From contig JAKGSH010000010.1 in NCBI GenBank assembly GCA_021568835.1, forward strand, positions 186,001-250,000: a DNA stretch of 64,000 nucleotides. The letters are read 5' to 3'. Position numbers and translations under genes: made by a program. Below, piece by piece: positions 18,175 through 27,604 of this stretch. The notes below the pieces were generated by a model. It was not told the DNA's origin, made no database searches, and saw only the letters and a list, made by a program, of their open reading frames with translations. Positions within the stretch are counted from its first letter, which is position 1; each line of letters opens with the position of its first letter. This stretch comes from Streptomyces sp. Tue 6430 (GTDB taxonomy: Bacteria > Actinomycetota > Actinomycetes > Streptomycetales > Streptomycetaceae).

Positions 18175-18635
18175 CGGCGCGGCGCAGTGCCGGCCTGCTG
18201 CTGTTCCGGCACACCGGCGACGGGCCGGAGGTGCTGCTGGGGCACATGGGCGGGCCCTGTTTCGCGAAGAAGGACGCCGGCGCCTGGACCGTCGTGAAGG
18301 GCGAGTACGAACCGGACGAGCCGGCCTGGGAGGCCGCCCGCCGCGAGTTCCGGGAGGAGCTGGGCGTGGCGCCGCCGGACGGCGAGGCGTTCCCGCTCGG
18401 GGAGGTCCGGCAGACGAACGGCAAGATCGTGACGGCCTGGGCGATCGAGGCGGACCTCGACCCGGCCGCGATCACCCCCGGCACCTTCGTCATGGAGTGG
18501 CCGCCGCGCTCCGGGCGGATGCGGGAGTTCCCGGAGCTGGACCGGGTCGCCTGGTACGGCACGGACCGGGCCCGCGAGGTGATCGTGAAGGCACAGGCCG
18601 CGTTTCTCGACCGGCTGGCGGAGCACTCGGGCTGA
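18171..18635 (+). CDS. NUDIX hydrolase
   Basis: A 154-residue MutT-like protein. The NUDIX box is complete: [20 protein letters not shown] followed by LGV, giving the metal-binding REFREE Glu residues. The start GTG 18171 overlaps the ligase stop, so the two are co-translated. Family members hydrolyse nucleoside diphosphate derivatives; the coupling to a DNA ligase suggests cleaning of damaged nucleotides or adenylated intermediates. The exact substrate cannot be read from sequence. Confidence 0.9.
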   Translation: MTARRSAGLLLFRHTGDGPEVLLGHMGGPCFAKKDAGAWTVVKGEYEPDEPAWEAARREFREELGVAPPDGEAFPLGEVRQTNGKIVTAWAIEADLDPAAITPGTFVMEWPPRSGRMREFPELDRVAWYGTDRAREVIVKAQAAFLDRLAEHSG

Positions 18636-18710
18636 GCGGACGCGCACGCGTTGCGGGGCCCCCGGGACGCGCGAAGGTCGAAGCACGTCCAGCACCGAGG
18701 GAGGTCGGTC

Positions 18711-20096
18711 ATGCCCATCGCGACGGTGAACCCGGCGAACGGCGAGACGCTCAAGACGTACCAGGCCATGGACGAGGAGGAGCTCGAACGCCGGCTCCAG
18801 CTCGCCGAGGCCACGTTCCGCACGTACCGCACGACGGCGTTCGCCGACCGCGCCCGGCTGCTGAACCGGGCCGCCGACCTCCTCGACGAGGACGGGGCGG
18901 AGATCGCCCGCGTGATGACCACCGAGATGGGCAAGCCGGTGAAGCAGGCCCGTGCGGAGGCCGCCAAGTGCGCGAAGGCCATGCGCTGGTACGCCGCGAA
19001 CGCGGCGGAGCTCCTCGCCGACGAGCGGCCGGCCGAGTCCGACGTGCGGGACTCCGGCGCCTCCCGCGCCCTGGTGCGGTACCGCCCGCTGGGCCCGGTG
19101 CTCGCGGTGATGCCGTGGAACTTCCCGCTGTGGCAGGTCATCCGCTTCGCCGCGCCCGCGCTGATGGCGGGCAACGTCGGCCTGCTCAAGCACGCCTCGA
19201 ACGTCCCGCAGACCGCCCTCTACCTGGAGGACCTCTTCCACCGGGCCGGCTTCACCGAGGGCTGTTTCCAGACCCTGCTGATCGGCTCCGCCGCGGTCGA
19301 CGAGATCCTGCGCGACGAGCGGGTCAGGGCGGCCACCCTGACCGGCAGCGAGCCCGCGGGCCGCGCGGTCGCCTCCACCGCCGGCGAGATGGTCAAGAAG
19401 ACGGTGCTGGAGCTGGGCGGCAGCGACCCCTTCGTCGTCATGCCGTCCGCGGACGTCGACCGGGCCGCCGAGGTGGCGGTGACGGCGCGCGTGCAGAACA
19501 ACGGGCAGTCGTGCATCGCCGCCAAGCGGTTCATCGTCCACGCCGACGTGTACGACCGCTTCGCCGAACGCTTCACCGAGGGCATGCGGGCGCTGAGGGT
19601 CGGCGACCCGCTGGGGGAGGAGACGGAGGTCGGTCCCCTCGCCACCGAGCAGGGCCGCGCCGACCTGGAGGAGCTGGTGGACGACGCCCGGCGCAGCGGC
19701 GCCACGGTGCTGTGCGGTGGCGAACGCCCGGACGGGCCCGGCTGGTACTACCCGCCGACCGTCCTCGCCGGCATCGGCCGCGAGATGCGCGTCCACCGCG
19801 AGGAGGCCTTCGGGCCGGTGGCGACCCTCTACCGGGCCGCCGACCTGGACGAGGCGGTCCTCATCGCCAACGACTCCCCCTTCGGGCTGAGTTCCAACGT
19901 GTGGACCCGCGAGGAGGCCGAGGTGGACCGGTTCGTCCGGGATCTGGAGGCGGGCGGGGTGTTCGTCAACGGGATGACCGCCTCCCATCCGGCACTGCCG
20001 TTCGGCGGGGTCAAGCGGTCCGGCTACGGGCGTGAGCTGTCCGGGCACGGAATCCGGGAGTTCTGCAACATCACCACGGTTTGGCACGGTGCGTGA
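18711..20096 (+). CDS. NAD(P)-dependent aldehyde dehydrogenase (succinate-semialdehyde type)
   Basis: An intact 461-residue aldehyde dehydrogenase. Visible motifs are PWNFPLWQVIRF (cofactor binding), LTGSEPAGRAVAS, ELGGSDPF (general-base Glu), NNGQSCIAAKRF (catalytic Cys) and EEAFGPVA. The early N-terminus IATVNPANGETLKTY and the overall length match GabD-type succinate-semialdehyde dehydrogenases, which finish GABA breakdown; other aldehydes are possible. ATG 18711 is behind GGGAGGTC. No GABA transaminase is adjacent, so the pathway assignment is only by resemblance. Confidence 0.88.
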   Translation: MPIATVNPANGETLKTYQAMDEEELERRLQLAEATFRTYRTTAFADRARLLNRAADLLDEDGAEIARVMTTEMGKPVKQARAEAAKCAKAMRWYAANAAELLADERPAESDVRDSGASRALVRYRPLGPVLAVMPWNFPLWQVIRFAAPALMAGNVGLLKHASNVPQTALYLEDLFHRAGFTEGCFQTLLIGSAAVDEILRDERVRAATLTGSEPAGRAVASTAGEMVKKTVLELGGSDPFVVMPSADVDRAAEVAVTARVQNNGQSCIAAKRFIVHADVYDRFAERFTEGMRALRVGDPLGEETEVGPLATEQGRADLEELVDDARRSGATVLCGGERPDGPGWYYPPTVLAGIGREMRVHREEAFGPVATLYRAADLDEAVLIANDSPFGLSSNVWTREEAEVDRFVRDLEAGGVFVNGMTASHPALPFGGVKRSGYGRELSGHGIREFCNITTVWHGA

Positions 20097-20108
20097 GCGC
20101 CGCGCGGC

Positions 20109-20114
20109 TACGAT
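20109..20114 (+). promoter_or_regulatory. -10-like hexamer of the DUF6213 gene
   Basis: TACGAT ends seven bases before GTG 20122 with no ribosome site between, suggesting a leaderless transcript. No convincing -35 at normal spacing was seen. Confidence 0.4.
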
Positions 20115-20121
20115 CCCGGTT

Positions 20122-20358
20122 GTGAACCGCGAAGTGACCCTGCCTCTGATCGTCGACGACCGCGGAACCCTCCAGGTGTCCGCGGCCGACGTGAGCAAGC
20201 TGCTCCGCACGCTGGGAGGCCGGTGGCTGCATCTCGTCGAGGCCGGGGCGGAGGGGCTGGACGAGGACACGGTCGCCGCCCTGACGATCGAGCTGGCGAA
20301 GCTGGCCGACCGGATCGACGTGGCGTGCATCGCCCACAGCAGCGGCGGGGCGCCGTAG
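20122..20358 (+). CDS. DUF6213 family small protein
   Basis: A 78-residue acidic cytoplasmic protein starting NREVTLPLIVDDRGTLQVSA, with a predicted helical middle (VSKLLRTLGGRWLHLV) and a C-terminal IDVACIAH. I recall it as the Streptomyces-specific DUF6213. No catalytic motif or membrane segment is visible and the function is unknown. GTG 20122 lies just after a TACGAT hexamer. It follows the aldehyde dehydrogenase gene by 25 bases but probably has its own promoter, and is convergent with an acyl-CoA dehydrogenase gene. Confidence 0.7.
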   Translation: MNREVTLPLIVDDRGTLQVSAADVSKLLRTLGGRWLHLVEAGAEGLDEDTVAALTIELAKLADRIDVACIAHSSGGAP

Positions 20359-20424
20359 GGCGCCGGTGCGCTGCCGCGGGCGAGGGCGCGGCGTGGCCGG
20401 TCGCGCGGTTCCCGACGCCGGCGG

Positions 20425-21653
20425 CTACCGGATCGGCATTCCCGACAGGGTGCGGGCGATCACCAGCCGCTGGATCTCGCTCGTCCCCTCGAAAATGGTG
20501 TAGATCGCGCTGTCGCGGTGCATCCGCTCCACCGGGTACTCCCGCGTGTAGCCGTTGCCGCCGAGGATCTGGACGGCCTGCGCCGTCACCTTCTTCGCCG
20601 TCTCACTGGCGTACAGCTTCGACATGGAGCCCTCGGCGGCCGTGAACGGCTTGCCGTTGACCGCCATCCACGAGGCGCGCCAGACCAGCAGCCGCGCCGC
20701 GTCGATCTGCGTGCGCATGTCGGCGAGCTGGAAGGCGACCCCCTGGTTGTCGATGATCGGGCGGCCGAACTGCTCGCGCGTCATCGCGTAGTCGAGGGCG
20801 ACCTCGTACGCCGCGCGGGCCGTGCCGACGGCCATCGCGCCGACCGCCGGCCGGGAGGCCTCGAAGGTCGCCATGGCCGCGTTCTTCACGCGCTCGCCGC
20901 CGCCCGCCTTCGCCCGCTCGCGCGCCCGCGCCAGCCGTTCGTCGAGCTTCTCCTTGCCGCCGAGCAGGCAGGAGCCGGGGAGCCGCACGTTGTCGAGGAT
21001 CACCTCGGCGGTGTGCGAGGCGCGGATGCCGTGCTTCTTGAACTTCTGGCCCTGGGCGAGGCCCGGCGTGCCCGGCGGGACGATGAAGGAGGCGTGCCCC
21101 TTGGAACCCAGCTCGGCGTCGACCACGGCGACGACCACGTGGACGTTGGCGATACCGCCGTTGGTGGCCCAGGTCTTCGTGCCGTTGATCACCCACTCGT
21201 CCTTGGCCTCGTCGTAGACGGCGCGGGTGCGCATGGAGGCGACGTCGGAGCCGGCGTCGGGCTCGGACGAGCAGAAGGCGGCCACCTTGACGTCGTTCGC
21301 GTCGCCGTACATCTGGGGGATCCAGGTGCCGATCTGCTCCTCGGTGCCGTTGGCGAGGACGCCCACGGCGGCGAGGCCGGTGCCGACGATGGACAGGGCG
21401 ATGCCCGCGTCCCCCCAGAACAGCTCCTCCATGGCCATGGGGATGCCGAGGCCGGTGGCGTCGAAGTACTGCTGGGCGTAGAAGTCGAGGGAGTAGATGC
21501 CGACCTTCGCGGCCTCCTGGATGACCGGCCAGGGAGTCTCCTCACGCTCGTCCCATTCGGCGGCCGCGGGCGGATCACGTCGGCCGCGAAGCCGTGCAGC
21601 CAGTCCCGGACCTCCTTCTGTTCGTCGTTGAGCTCCATGGTGAACTCGGCCAT
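20425..21653 (-). CDS. acyl-CoA dehydrogenase, frameshifted
   Basis: The repaired protein has 409 residues and is a standard medium-length acyl-CoA dehydrogenase: MELNDEQKEVRDWLHGFAAD at the N-terminus, AFCSSEPDAGSDV (FAD/substrate loop), NGTKTWATNGG, MTREQFGRPI and a C-terminal TIFEGTSEIQRLVIART, with the catalytic-loop Glu in FEGTSE. One base is lost at 21565-21571 (restoring VIRPAAAEWDERE). Start ATG 21653. It faces away from a TetR gene across palindromes containing GTTAC and TACCGGTCGGTA, so it is probably the TetR target in beta-oxidation. Confidence 0.9.
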
Positions 21654-21679
21654 GTCCCCTCCAGCGGCGGAACGTGCGT

Positions 21680-21716
21680 GTTACTAGCGGTAACGCGAGT
21701 CTGTTACCGGTCGGTA
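21680..21716. promoter_or_regulatory. TetR-type operators between acyl-CoA dehydrogenase and tetR genes
   Basis: GTTAC-TAGCG-GTAAC at 21680-21694 and TACC-GGTC-GGTA at 21705-21716 are two palindromes 27-63 bases upstream of the dehydrogenase start. A third, TTGCGCAA at 21783-21790, lies nearer tetR. Such repeats are typical targets of fatty-acid TetR repressors. Confidence 0.55.
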
Positions 21717-21823
21717 GGAAAAGTCAACTCCCGAGGACAGCCCGGCAGCCCGTTCGATGCGGCGTCGTCTTCAGGTGTTAGTTTGCGCAAGCGTCACCGA
21801 ATCAGCACGGGTGGGGAGAGCAC

Positions 21824-22465
21824 ATGGACACCACGCAGCGGACCGAGCAGCAGCGGTCCGCCGACCGCCGAAGGCGCGAACTGCTGGAGGCCGCCGACCG
21901 AGTGGTGCTCCGGGACGGCCCCCATGCCTCCATGAACGCCATCGCGGCGGAGGCCGGCATCACCAAGCCGATCCTCTACCGCCACTTCGGCGACAAGGGC
22001 GGACTCTACGCCGCCCTCGCCAAGCGGCACACCGACGCCCTGCTCGCCTCCCTGCGCGCCGCGCTGGACGCCCCCGCCGAACGCCGGGAGCGCGTCGAGG
22101 CCACGCTGGAGACCTACCTCGCGGCCATCGAGGCCCGCCCCCAGGTCTACCGCTTCCTGATGCACCCGGCGGACGGGGCCTCCGGCGAACAGGGCTTCGA
22201 CGTCGGCAAGCACTCGGCCCCCCTGCTGCGGCGGATGGGCGAGGAACTGGCCCAGGTCATCGAGGAGCGGATGGACCTCGGGCCCGGGACCCAGCAGCTC
22301 GCCCGCGTCTGGGGACACGGGATCGTCGGCATGATGCACGCGGCGGGCGACTGGTGGCTGGGCGAGCGGCCGTGCTCCCGGGCCGAGCTGGTGCGCAGCC
22401 TCGCCGACCTGCTGTGGGGCCGTCTCGCGGCGGCCGGGGACAGGGTCGGCGGCCCGGGGTTCTGA
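21824..22465 (+). CDS. TetR family transcriptional regulator
   Basis: A 213-residue repressor. The N-terminal helix-turn-helix spans about residues 17-63 (RRELLEAADRVVLRDG, then NAIAAEAGITKPILYRHFGD), and the C-terminal ligand domain is helical with a conserved-looking GHGIVGMMHAAGDWW. It is divergent from the acyl-CoA dehydrogenase gene across palindromes and so probably controls fatty acid oxidation in response to an acyl-CoA. ATG 21824 is behind GGGGAGAG. The ligand is inferred, not seen. Confidence 0.9.
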   Translation: MDTTQRTEQQRSADRRRRELLEAADRVVLRDGPHASMNAIAAEAGITKPILYRHFGDKGGLYAALAKRHTDALLASLRAALDAPAERRERVEATLETYLAAIEARPQVYRFLMHPADGASGEQGFDVGKHSAPLLRRMGEELAQVIEERMDLGPGTQQLARVWGHGIVGMMHAAGDWWLGERPCSRAELVRSLADLLWGRLAAAGDRVGGPGF

Positions 22466-22481
22466 CGGCCGCACGCCGCCC

Positions 22482-23021
22482 TCACCCGCCCCAGGAGGCC
22501 CGCGCCACCTGACGCGCCAGCCGTCTCCCGCGCCATCCCGTCACGCGGTCCGCGTACACCAGCCCCTCCAGGTGGTCGCACTCGTGCTGCAGGCACCTGG
22601 CGAAGAACCCCGTGCCGTGGACGGTGACCGGCTCGCCCGTCACCGTGAGGCCTTCGACCACCGCGTGGTCGTGGCGCTCCGTCCCCGCCTCCAGGCCCGG
22701 CAGGGACAGACAGCCCTCGGGGCCGCGGACCACCACGCCGTCCACCTCCACCAGACGCGGGTTCACCACGTGGCCGAGGTGACGGACCTCGTCGTCGTCC
22801 GGGCAGTCGTAGACGAACACCCGCAGGGACTCGCCGACCTGGTTGGCGGCGAGGCCCACGCCCTGGGCCGCGTACATCGTGGCGAACAGGTCCTCGACCA
22901 GGCGGGCCAGGGCCGGGCCGAACTCGGTGACCTCCGCGCAGGGTTGCCGCAGGACCGGATCGCCGAGCAGGGTGAGGGGCCGGACGCGCCCGTGGGCACC
23001 CGGGATGGAACCTTGTCGCAT
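22482..23021 (-). CDS. def: peptide deformylase
   Basis: A 179-residue metalloenzyme removing the formyl group from nascent N-terminal methionine. All three family motifs are present: GVGLAANQ, EGCLSLPG with the metal-binding Cys, and QHECDHLEG with the two metal-binding His and catalytic Glu. The HECDH form is slightly unusual (HEYDH or HELDH are common) but keeps the key residues. ATG 23021 is seven bases after a TACCCT hexamer and probably leaderless. Streptomyces usually have several deformylases; this one stands alone, convergent with tetR. Confidence 0.93.
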   Translation of the reverse strand: MRQGSIPGAHGRVRPLTLLGDPVLRQPCAEVTEFGPALARLVEDLFATMYAAQGVGLAANQVGESLRVFVYDCPDDDEVRHLGHVVNPRLVEVDGVVVRGPEGCLSLPGLEAGTERHDHAVVEGLTVTGEPVTVHGTGFFARCLQHECDHLEGLVYADRVTGWRGRRLARQVARASWGG

Positions 23022-23028
23022 GGCGGCA

Positions 23029-23034
23029 AGGGTA
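23029..23034 (-). promoter_or_regulatory. -10-like hexamer of the deformylase gene
   Basis: On the minus strand TACCCT lies seven bases before ATG 23021 with no Shine-Dalgarno sequence between, suggesting leaderless translation. Confidence 0.4.
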
Positions 23035-23179
23035 CGGTCCTTCCTGACACGCGCATGCCGTGCGCAGCGTGAGACGGTGCCGGGATTCGGGACTGTGAAT
23101 GGATCTCGATAGGCTGACCACCTACCACGTTGCCGTCAGGCTTCAGGCGCGGCGCGTACGCAAGGAGGATCGAGAACTG

Positions 23180-24418
23180 ATGGCAGGCAACTCGGACCCG
23201 CTCACGCCGCGGGCCAAGATCGCCGTGACCGCGGGCAAGGCGGTCGCTGCGGCATCGCGTGCCGCGGGACGCGGCAGCGGTTCGGTGATCGGCGGCAAGG
23301 TGGCGCTGAGACTCGATCCCGACCTCCTCGCACGGCTCGCCCAGAACCTGGACGTCACCCTCGTCTCGGCGACCAACGGCAAGACCACGACCACCCGCCT
23401 CATCGCGGAGGCCCTGCGGGCCGCGGGCCCGGTCGTCTCCAACGCGCTGGGCGCGAACATGCCGGCCGGCATCACCTCGGCGCTCGCGGGCGGCTCCGAC
23501 GCCAAGTACGGCGTGATCGAGGTCGACGAGAAGTACCTGGCCGGTGTCGCCCGCGACACCGCGCCCAAGTGCATCGCGCTGCTGAACCTCTCCCGCGACC
23601 AGCTGGACCGCGCCGCCGAGACCCGCATGCTCGCGGAGAACTGGCGCGAGGGACTGGCCGGTTCGAAGGCCGTCGTCGTCGCCAACGCCGACGACCCGCT
23701 GGTGGTGTGGGCCGCGTCCTCCTCCCCCAACGTGATCTGGGTCGCCGCCGGACAGATGTGGAAGGACGACGCCTGGTCCTGCCCGTCCTGCGGCGGCGTG
23801 ATGCAGCGCCCGGGCGACGACTGGTTCTGCGGCGAGTGCGGGTTCCGGCGGCCGACGCCGAGCTGGGCGCTCTCCGGCGACCACGTCCTCGACCCGCACG
23901 GTTCCGCCTGGCCGATCCACCTCCAGCTGCCGGGCCGCGCCAACAAGGCCAACGCCGCCTCCTCGGCCGCCGTCGCCGCCGTCTTCGGCGTGCCGCCGCA
24001 GGTCGCGCTGGAGCGCATGTACCAGGTGCAGGCCGTCGCCGGGCGCTACGACGTCGTCCAGTTCATGCAGCGCGACCTGCGCCTGCTGCTGGCGAAGAAC
24101 CCGGCGGGCTGGCTCGAGACGTTCAGCCTGATCGACCCGCCGCCCACGCCGGTCATCCTCTCGGTGAACGCGCGCGGCGCCGACGGCACCGACACGTCCT
24201 GGCTGTGGGACGTCGACTACACCCGTCTCACCGGCCACCCGATCTTCGTCGTCGGTGACCGCAAGCTGGACCTCGCGGTGCGCCTGGAGGTCGCCAACCA
24301 GCACTTCCAGGTGTGCGAGAACATCGACCAGGCCGTGCAGCTGGCGCCGCCCGGCCGCATCGAGGTCATCGCGAACTACACCGCGTTCCAGGACCTGCGC
24401 CGCCGCGTCGGCAACTGA
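23180..24418 (+). CDS. murT: lipid II isoglutaminyl synthase subunit MurT
   Basis: A 412-residue Mur-ligase-like enzyme that, with GatD, amidates the D-Glu of lipid II to D-isoglutamine. Visible are the P-loop SATNGKTTTTRL, a CPSC...CGECG zinc ribbon inserted in the central domain (about residues 200-225) as in MurT proteins, and a C-terminal domain with VVGDRKLDLAVR. ATG 23180 is chosen because AAGGAGGA sits eleven bases upstream; the in-frame ATG at 23099 has no such site. gatD follows after 23 bases, so both subunits come from one message. Confidence 0.93.
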   Translation: MAGNSDPLTPRAKIAVTAGKAVAAASRAAGRGSGSVIGGKVALRLDPDLLARLAQNLDVTLVSATNGKTTTTRLIAEALRAAGPVVSNALGANMPAGITSALAGGSDAKYGVIEVDEKYLAGVARDTAPKCIALLNLSRDQLDRAAETRMLAENWREGLAGSKAVVVANADDPLVVWAASSSPNVIWVAAGQMWKDDAWSCPSCGGVMQRPGDDWFCGECGFRRPTPSWALSGDHVLDPHGSAWPIHLQLPGRANKANAASSAAVAAVFGVPPQVALERMYQVQAVAGRYDVVQFMQRDLRLLLAKNPAGWLETFSLIDPPPTPVILSVNARGADGTDTSWLWDVDYTRLTGHPIFVVGDRKLDLAVRLEVANQHFQVCENIDQAVQLAPPGRIEVIANYTAFQDLRRRVGN

Positions 24419-24441
24419 GCCCCGAGGGATACATCATCGTG

Positions 24442-25170
24442 ATGAGCGACAACCAACTGCGGGTCGTCTGGGTGTACCCGGACCTGCTCAGCACCTACGG
24501 CGACCAGGGCAACGTCCTGGTCGTGGAGCGGCGGGCGCGGCAGCGCGGCCTGGACGTGGCGCGGCTGGACGTGCGCAGCGACCAGCCGATCCCCACCTCC
24601 GGCGACATCTACCTCATCGGCGGCGGCGAGGACCGGCCGCAGCGGCTCGCGGCCGAGCGGCTGCGCCGTGACGGGCACCTGTACCAGGCGGTGCAGAACG
24701 GCGCGATCGTGTTCGCGGTGTGCGCCGGCTACCAGATCCTGGGCCACGAGTTCGTCAACGACCTCGGTCAGCGCGAGCCGGGTCTCGGCCTGCTGGACGT
24801 CACCACCACCCGCGGTGAGGGCGAGCGGTGCGTCGGCGACGTCCTCGCCGACATCGACCCGCGCCTCGGGCTGCCCCCGCTCACCGGCTTCGAGAACCAC
24901 CAGGGCATCACCCACCTCGGCCCGACCGCCCGCCCGCTCGCCCGCGTCCAGATCGGCAAGGGCAACGGCACCGGCGACGGCACCGAGGGCGCGTACAACG
25001 ACACCGTCTTCGGCACCTACATGCACGGTCCGGTGCTGGCCCGCAACCCGCTCATCGCGGACCTGCTGCTGAAGCTGGCGCTCGACGTGAACGCGCTCCC
25101 GCCGACCGACGACCGCTGGTACGAGGCCCTGCGCAACGAGCGCATCGCGGCCGCCCAGCAGCCCGCCTAG
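24442..25170 (+). CDS. gatD: lipid II isoglutaminyl synthase glutamine amidotransferase subunit GatD
   Basis: A 242-residue class I glutamine amidotransferase (CobB/CobQ-like) that supplies ammonia to MurT. The nucleophile is the Cys in FAVCAGYQILG near residue 94, the catalytic His lies in TYMHGPVLARNP near residue 195, and YPDLLSTYGDQGN starts the protein as in other GatD proteins. ATG 24442 and GTG 24439 are both in frame. Gene order and spacing are those of the known murT-gatD operon. Amidation is needed for normal cross-linking of the wall. Confidence 0.93.
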   Translation: MSDNQLRVVWVYPDLLSTYGDQGNVLVVERRARQRGLDVARLDVRSDQPIPTSGDIYLIGGGEDRPQRLAAERLRRDGHLYQAVQNGAIVFAVCAGYQILGHEFVNDLGQREPGLGLLDVTTTRGEGERCVGDVLADIDPRLGLPPLTGFENHQGITHLGPTARPLARVQIGKGNGTGDGTEGAYNDTVFGTYMHGPVLARNPLIADLLLKLALDVNALPPTDDRWYEALRNERIAAAQQPA

Positions 25171-25324
25171 CCGGCGCCTCCGCGGGCTCCCGCAGCCGCT
25201 CGCGGAAGCCCGCGGAACGCCCGCGCGACCTGTGTGTCCACCCGATCTCCGGGGTGCCGTCAGCAGCCCGGATGACGGTACGTCCGCACAGGTGAGCGGG
25301 TGCGTCCAGCAGGCGGACGTGTGC

Positions 25325-25354
25325 TTCGGCCCCGCCCCCTCCTGCCGCTAGGGT
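25325..25354 (+). promoter_or_regulatory. candidate pfkA promoter
   Basis: TTCGGC (25325-25330) and TAGGGT (25349-25354) are separated by 18 bases in the 247-base gap upstream of pfkA, leaving a leader of about 55 bases. The -35 match is weak. Confidence 0.35.
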
Positions 25355-25417
25355 GGCGGGGATCGAGCCGGACGACGCGGTCCGGATCCGGCCCACGTGG
25401 AGAAGGTTGTTCGGGCT

Positions 25418-26443
25418 ATGCGCATTGGTGTCCTCACGTCCGGCGGCGACTGCCCCGGCCTGAACGCCGTCATCCGGTCCGTCGTGCACCGCGCCGTCGT
25501 CGACCACGGCGACGAGGTCATCGGCTTCCGGGACGGCTGGAAGGGCCTCCTGGAGTGCGACTACCTCAAGCTCGACCTCGACGCGGTGGGCGGCATCCTG
25601 GCCCGCGGCGGCACCATCCTCGGCTCCTCCCGCGTCCAGCCCTCGCAGCTGAGGGACGGCGTGGAGCGGGCCCGCGGGCACGTCGAGGAACTCGGCCTCG
25701 ACGCCGTCATCCCGATCGGCGGCGAGGGCACCCTCAAGGCGGCCCGCCTGATGTCGGACAGCGGCCTGCCGATCGTGGGCGTGCCGAAGACCATCGACAA
25801 CGACATCGCCGTCACCGACGTCACCTTCGGCTTCGACACCGCGGTGGGCGTCGCCACCGAGGCGCTCGACCGGCTCAAGACCACCGCCGAGTCCCACCAG
25901 CGGGTCCTCGTCGTGGAGGTCATGGGGCGGCACACCGGCTGGATAGCGCTGCACTCCGGCATGGCGGCCGGCGCCCACGCCGTCGTCGTGCCGGAACGCC
26001 CCTTCGACATCGAGGAGCTGGCCCGGCGGGTCGGCGAGCGGTTCGCGGCGGGGAAGCGGTTCGCGATCGTCGTGGCCGCGGAGGGGGCCAAGCCCGCGCC
26101 CGGCTCCATGGCCTTCGACGAGGGCGGCAAGGACATCTACGGGCACGAGCGGTTCGCCGGGATCGCGCGCCAGCTGTCCGTCGAGCTGGAACAGCGCCTC
26201 GGCAAGGAGGCCCGGCCGGTGATCCTCGGGCACGTGCAGCGCGGCGGCACGCCCACCGCGTACGACCGCGTCCTGGCCACCCGGTTCGGGTGGCACGCGG
26301 TGGAGGCCGTGCACCGGGGCGAGTTCGGGCGGATGACGGCCCTGCGGGGGACGGACATCGTGATGGTGGAGCTGTCGGAGGCCGTCGAGACGCTGAAGAC
26401 GGTTCCCGCGGACCGGTACGCCGAGGCGGAGTGCGTGCTGTAG
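25418..26443 (+). CDS. pfkA: 6-phosphofructokinase
   Basis: A 341-residue glycolytic kinase converting fructose 6-phosphate to the 1,6-bisphosphate. Motifs in order: GVLTSGGDCPGLNA, PIGGEGTLKAA (phosphate-donor loop), VPKTIDNDI with the catalytic Asp, and VEVMGRHTGWIA (substrate site). ATG 25418 is chosen over the earlier ATG 25397, which would overlap the GGAGAAGG ribosome site. Actinomycete enzymes of this type use ATP, though the donor cannot be fixed from these motifs alone. A strong hairpin follows the stop. Confidence 0.93.
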   Translation: MRIGVLTSGGDCPGLNAVIRSVVHRAVVDHGDEVIGFRDGWKGLLECDYLKLDLDAVGGILARGGTILGSSRVQPSQLRDGVERARGHVEELGLDAVIPIGGEGTLKAARLMSDSGLPIVGVPKTIDNDIAVTDVTFGFDTAVGVATEALDRLKTTAESHQRVLVVEVMGRHTGWIALHSGMAAGAHAVVVPERPFDIEELARRVGERFAAGKRFAIVVAAEGAKPAPGSMAFDEGGKDIYGHERFAGIARQLSVELEQRLGKEARPVILGHVQRGGTPTAYDRVLATRFGWHAVEAVHRGEFGRMTALRGTDIVMVELSEAVETLKTVPADRYAEAECVL

Positions 26444-26486
26444 CCGTCCTGCGGGGCCTCGCGCCCCTTGCGAGCCTGTTGTCCTG

Positions 26487-26512
26487 CCCCCGGTCGTGAT
26501 CGCGACCGGGGG
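26487..26512 (+). terminator. pfkA terminator
   Basis: CCCCCGGTCG at 26487-26496 pairs perfectly with CGACCGGGGG at 26503-26512 around a six-base loop, about 45 bases past the pfkA stop. Confidence 0.8.
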
Positions 26513-26571
26513 CGGTTCTACTCTGGGGGCGGCGAGAAACGCACAACCCCCCACGAATCAGGAGCCGGCGG

Positions 26572-27518
26572 ATGGATCACAGCGGGCACGGCATGACGAT
26601 GGATCTGCCGCCGTTCACGCTGGGGCGGGGTCTCCAGTGGTCGGCGGACCCGTTCTTCCTCGTGGCCTGTCTGGCCGCCCTCGGGCTGTACGCCTGGGGG
26701 TCGTCCGGCTGCGGCGGCGCGGGGACACCTGGTCCGCGGGCCGGACGGTGGCGTACGTCAGCGGTGTGCTGACGATCATGCTGGTGATGTGCACCGGGCT
26801 GAACGACTACGGCATGGTCATGTTCAGCGTGCACATGGTGCAGCACATGGTGATCAGCATGCTGTCGCCGATCCTGATCCTGCTCGGCGCCCCGGTCACC
26901 CTGGCGCTGCGCGCCCTGCCCACCGCCGGCAGGGGCCGCAAGGGGCCGCGCGAGGTGCTGCTGATGCTGCTGCACAGCCGGTACCTGCGGATCGTCACGC
27001 ATCCCGCGTTCACCATCCCGATGTTCATCGCGAGCCTGTACGCGCTGTACTTCACCCCGATCTTCGACTTCCTGATGGGTTCGAAGACCGGGCACGTCGC
27101 GATGATGGTGCACTTCCTCGCCGTCGGCGTGGTCTTCTTCTGGCCGATCATGGGCGTGGACCCGGGCCCGAACCGGCCGGGCTACCTGATGCGCATGCTG
27201 GAGCTGTTCGCCGGGATGCCCTTCCACGCGTTCTTCGGCATCGCGCTGATGATGGCGTCCACGCCGATGGTCGAGACGTTCCGCAACCCGCCCGCCTCCC
27301 TCGGCATCGACGCCCTCTCCGACCAGAACGCGGCCGGCGGCATCGCCTGGGCGTTCAGCGAGATCCCGTCGGTGCTGGTGCTGATCGCTCTGCTGTTCCA
27401 GTGGTACGGCTCCGAGCAGCGGCAGGCCAAGCGCCAGGACCGGGCGGCCGACCGGGACGGCGACAAGGAGCTGGAGGCGTACAACGCCTACCTGGCCTCG
27501 CTGAGCGGCCGCGGTTGA
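26572..27518 (+). CDS. CtaG-family cytochrome c oxidase assembly membrane protein, frameshifted
   Basis: The repaired protein is 315 residues and polytopic, with about seven hydrophobic segments. A His-rich start (MDHSGHGMTMDLPPF), then the CtaG family blocks HMVQHMVISMLSPILILLGA and MGVDPGPNRPGY followed by FAGMPFHAFFGIALM. CaaX/CtaG-type proteins help deliver copper to cytochrome oxidase; the paired His residues fit. One G is lost in the run 26696-26700 (restoring YAWGVVRLRRRG). ATG 26572 behind AGGAG. The C-terminal 40 residues are a charged cytoplasmic tail. Confidence 0.87.
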
Positions 27519-27566
27519 GCGGTCACCGGGGCTGAAGGGCCGAAGCCGGGGCACCATGGAGGCGGA

Positions 27567-27586
27567 CACACCCCGTGGGGGGTGTG
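27567..27586 (+). terminator. hairpin between ctaG-like and small membrane protein genes
   Basis: CACACCCC, loop GTGG, GGGGTGTG is a perfect 8-base stem just upstream of the ribosome site for the next small gene; it may end the ctaG-like transcript or regulate the small gene. Confidence 0.5.
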
Positions 27587-27604
27587 CCGGAGGAGGGTGT
27601 CGCG

